Shown here one piece after another: positions 62,181 to 64,000 of a DNA stretch of 64,000 nt. Source of the stretch: Viridibacterium sediminicola (GTDB lineage: Bacteria; Pseudomonadota; Gammaproteobacteria; Burkholderiales; Rhodocyclaceae); the NCBI RefSeq assembly GCF_039631295.1, contig NZ_JBDIVE010000006.1, positions 1 through 64,000 of the forward strand, in the 5' to 3' direction. The notes under the pieces were generated by a model. The model saw only the letters and a program-made list of their open reading frames with translations, searched no databases and was not told where the DNA came from. The position numbers and the translations under genes are program-made. The first letter of the stretch is position 1. Each line of letters opens with the position of its first letter.

Positions 62181-64000
62181 ATGAAATATACCCCATTGCT
62201 ATGTCGACTCGTTAGCTTGCTCCGACTAGGATTATTCCTGAGTTGTATTGTCTTTGGAGCATCAGTTCACGCCGCGCTTAAGGAGGATGATTGGCTGGAT
62301 GCAGTGGGCAGTCGGCGAGATCTTTTGCTTGCATCAGGGGCAAGTCGGCGCGTCGATCTTTCTCGCGGGGCGAAGACAGCGGCTTATGAGGTTTTGGCGG
62401 CCACTGCGGTGGAAGGGTGCGGTCCGAAAGAGTGGCCTCAATACATGGTCGATCTGCCAAAACTGAAAGTGTCGGATAGCTCTGATGGACCAGTTGAAAT
62501 GTTCGCACTGCCGCCTTTGGTACGCTATTTATACCAGTTTGGCGATTGTTTGAGTTCCTTGCAAAAATCAGAGCTAATTGCCAATTTTGTGGCGCTAAAT
62601 AATCGCCAACGGCTCACTGCACATGGAACGCTTAATCATGCGGTAATGAGGGCTACATCCTGGTATTTACTCGCTCAATATTTTGAGAGAGCCAAATGGA
62701 CTGATTGGGATGGAAAGGTTTTTGATTCAATAGCCCTGATGCGGGAGACGAAGTCAAAGTTAGCACAAAGGCGTAGTCATTTCTTTAACAAGGGACATTA
62801 TGAGCTGCTTTCGCCCACCTATGCGATGGTCGATTATTTTCCTTTGTTGAATTTGATCGATTTCGCGGCGGACGAGGATGTTAGAAATAGTGCTGAATCT
62901 GAAGCGTTGCTGGAGCTGGCTGCGCTGCGCGCACATTCGTTTCATGGCGTCATAGTGCCGCCACTGACACGCAAAAACTACGATCAAATGAACTCCACTG
63001 ATCCGACGAGTAGTTATACGCCATCCATTAGTCAACAGATTCTTTGGTACTACTATGGTGAGCCGAAAGGCTTTGAAAATCGTGATTTCCGGAGTGGAGA
63101 GCCGTTCTACGCAGCGATGCTGGCGCTTTCTAAATGGAGGCCGCCTGCTGCTATAAGGGGTATATCGTCCGGTTCAGGCTATCGAATTCGTTATAACACA
63201 CCACGTTTTGGTGTTTGGGATGCCTTAACACCGATTGAAATATATGGTGATAGTCTTATTGGGGACGAATTCGCAATCGGGACCGGGAACCTGAATTTTC
63301 AACCTGCCGGCTATAGCGGTCATATACAAACCTTTGCGATATTGTTGAAGTCCGACAAGCCATACAATCAAATCGAGTGTTACCACCCTTTCTGGAAGAG
63401 CAATCAGGGGGAGGATGCTTGGTCTACCGATAGATCATCGCCGTTTCAGCAGATGTATCGCTACGACGAATCATCTGTCGTGATGTTGTTCGATATTCCG
63501 GATAAAGACCCCTGGCCTTTGAACAAAGACAATCGATTCTGGAAAGATCGAGATCAGCATGCCAATGATTTGCTTAAAGTCGCAGCCTGTCGCGTGTCAC
63601 GCAGTTTTGATGAGGTTGTTTTCGATGGGCAGTGGGTTTTTGTCAGGCAAGGGGATGTTTATGTGGCGATGGCGAGTCTCAACGGGAAATATGAAATAGA
63701 TGAGGCTAAGTCTTCATTGTTAAGAGATTTCTATTCTATAAAAATACGCCAAGCCAGAAGCGCGCTGTTTTTTAGGGTTGAACGACGTAAAACGGACGCT
63801 GACTTTAATGATTTTAAATCTCGGATGAAGTCATCACCTCTCCCGGTTTTTGATGCTTCTGTCGGTTCGGTGCTGGTGCACGAAATGACTGGCGATGTGA
63901 CAGAAGTTAGATGCCGGATTGAGAAGCTTGCGACTGAGGCTGATTGGTGGTCGGCCGTGCCTTTGATACTCAGGAATGGTCATGACATCAAGCCGGATGA
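62181..64000 (+). CDS. Large exported protein of the EPS locus, lyase-like (cut by window end)
   Basis: An open frame from ATG at 62181 to the window end, 606 codons without a stop; the C-terminus is missing. The N-terminus (KYTPLLCRLVSLLRLGLFLS, then CIVFGASVHAALKEDD) is a signal peptide with a likely cleavage after VHA. The first part is mostly helical and contains LTAHGTLNHAVMRATSWYLL and LLSPTYAMVDYFPLLNLIDF. The second part looks beta-rich. Alpha/alpha-toroid plus beta-sheet organisation and an Asn-His pair are reminiscent of polysaccharide lyases (alginate- or heparinase-like), but I do not recognise a specific family. Position suggests it cuts or edits the exported polysaccharide. No ribosome site is obvious. 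Confidence 0.75.
   Translation, partial: MKYTPLLCRLVSLLRLGLFLSCIVFGASVHAALKEDDWLDAVGSRRDLLLASGASRRVDLSRGAKTAAYEVLAATAVEGCGPKEWPQYMVDLPKLKVSDSSDGPVEMFALPPLVRYLYQFGDCLSSLQKSELIANFVALNNRQRLTAHGTLNHAVMRATSWYLLAQYFERAKWTDWDGKVFDSIALMRETKSKLAQRRSHFFNKGHYELLSPTYAMVDYFPLLNLIDFAADEDVRNSAESEALLELAALRAHSFHGVIVPPLTRKNYDQMNSTDPTSSYTPSISQQILWYYYGEPKGFENRDFRSGEPFYAAMLALSKWRPPAAIRGISSGSGYRIRYNTPRFGVWDALTPIEIYGDSLIGDEFAIGTGNLNFQPAGYSGHIQTFAILLKSDKPYNQIECYHPFWKSNQGEDAWSTDRSSPFQQMYRYDESSVVMLFDIPDKDPWPLNKDNRFWKDRDQHANDLLKVAACRVSRSFDEVVFDGQWVFVRQGDVYVAMASLNGKYEIDEAKSSLLRDFYSIKIRQARSALFFRVERRKTDADFNDFKSRMKSSPLPVFDASVGSVLVHEMTGDVTEVRCRIEKLATEADWWSAVPLILRNGHDIKPD

Overview
The window reads as chromosomal DNA of a betaproteobacterium, probably from the Rhodocyclales/Zoogloeaceae neighbourhood. 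This is inferred from gene order (acnB, CitE-like lyase, mdh | gntR, sdhCDAB, sdhE, gltA, sucA, sucB, lpd; dapC-dapD-pilU-dapE-prmB; smc-zipA-ligA) and from GC-rich codon use. No rRNA, tRNA or CRISPR array was recognised.

Layout. 1-2.6 kb is an accessory patch: the 3' end of an IS30-type transposase, then four small same-strand genes (membrane protein, GNAT acetyltransferase, tiny membrane protein, unknown AT-richer protein) separated by dispersed repeats. 2.6-20.2 kb is the oxidative TCA block. acnB, a CitE-like CoA-ester lyase and mdh run leftward. A GntR/UTRA regulator, succinate dehydrogenase with its FAD assembly factor, citrate synthase, the three subunits of 2-oxoglutarate dehydrogenase and zapE run rightward. 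A perfect 16-bp palindrome in the divergent gap is a candidate operator. lpd is flanked on both sides by related ~100-bp palindromic elements with G-quadruplex-type G runs.

20.2-33 kb is mixed chromosome: an ABC-F ATPase, a GDSL lipoprotein, an oxidoreductase whose stop codon abuts a MITE-like element, an acyltransferase-3, a phosphatase-msbA-acyltransferase operon, a TPR/glycosyltransferase protein, and an unusual chemoreceptor. In the last, a TRAP-type DctP solute-binding domain is fused after the cytoplasmic signalling domain. An IS4-like miniature element sits inside the terminator shared by the TPR and receptor genes. 32.8-38.4 kb carries lysine/diaminopimelate genes with prmB and pilU. 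38.6-45.9 kb carries smc, zipA and ligA.

46-64 kb is an exopolysaccharide locus. Two divergent paralogues of a WcaJ-type priming transferase face away from each other across a 2.6-kb gene-poor spacer that holds a decayed IS3 transposase. Then follow gmd and fcl (GDP-fucose), a Wzx-like flippase, a probable Wzy polymerase, three GT4 and one GT2 glycosyltransferases, a WcaF-like acetyltransferase, and a large exported protein that runs off the window end. Most of this block is AT-rich, but gmd and the 5' part of fcl have host-like GC-rich codon use, so the locus looks mosaic.

The most unusual object is the chemoreceptor-DctP fusion (30543-32642). It has almost no periplasmic part and appears to place an organic-acid-binding fold in the cytoplasm.
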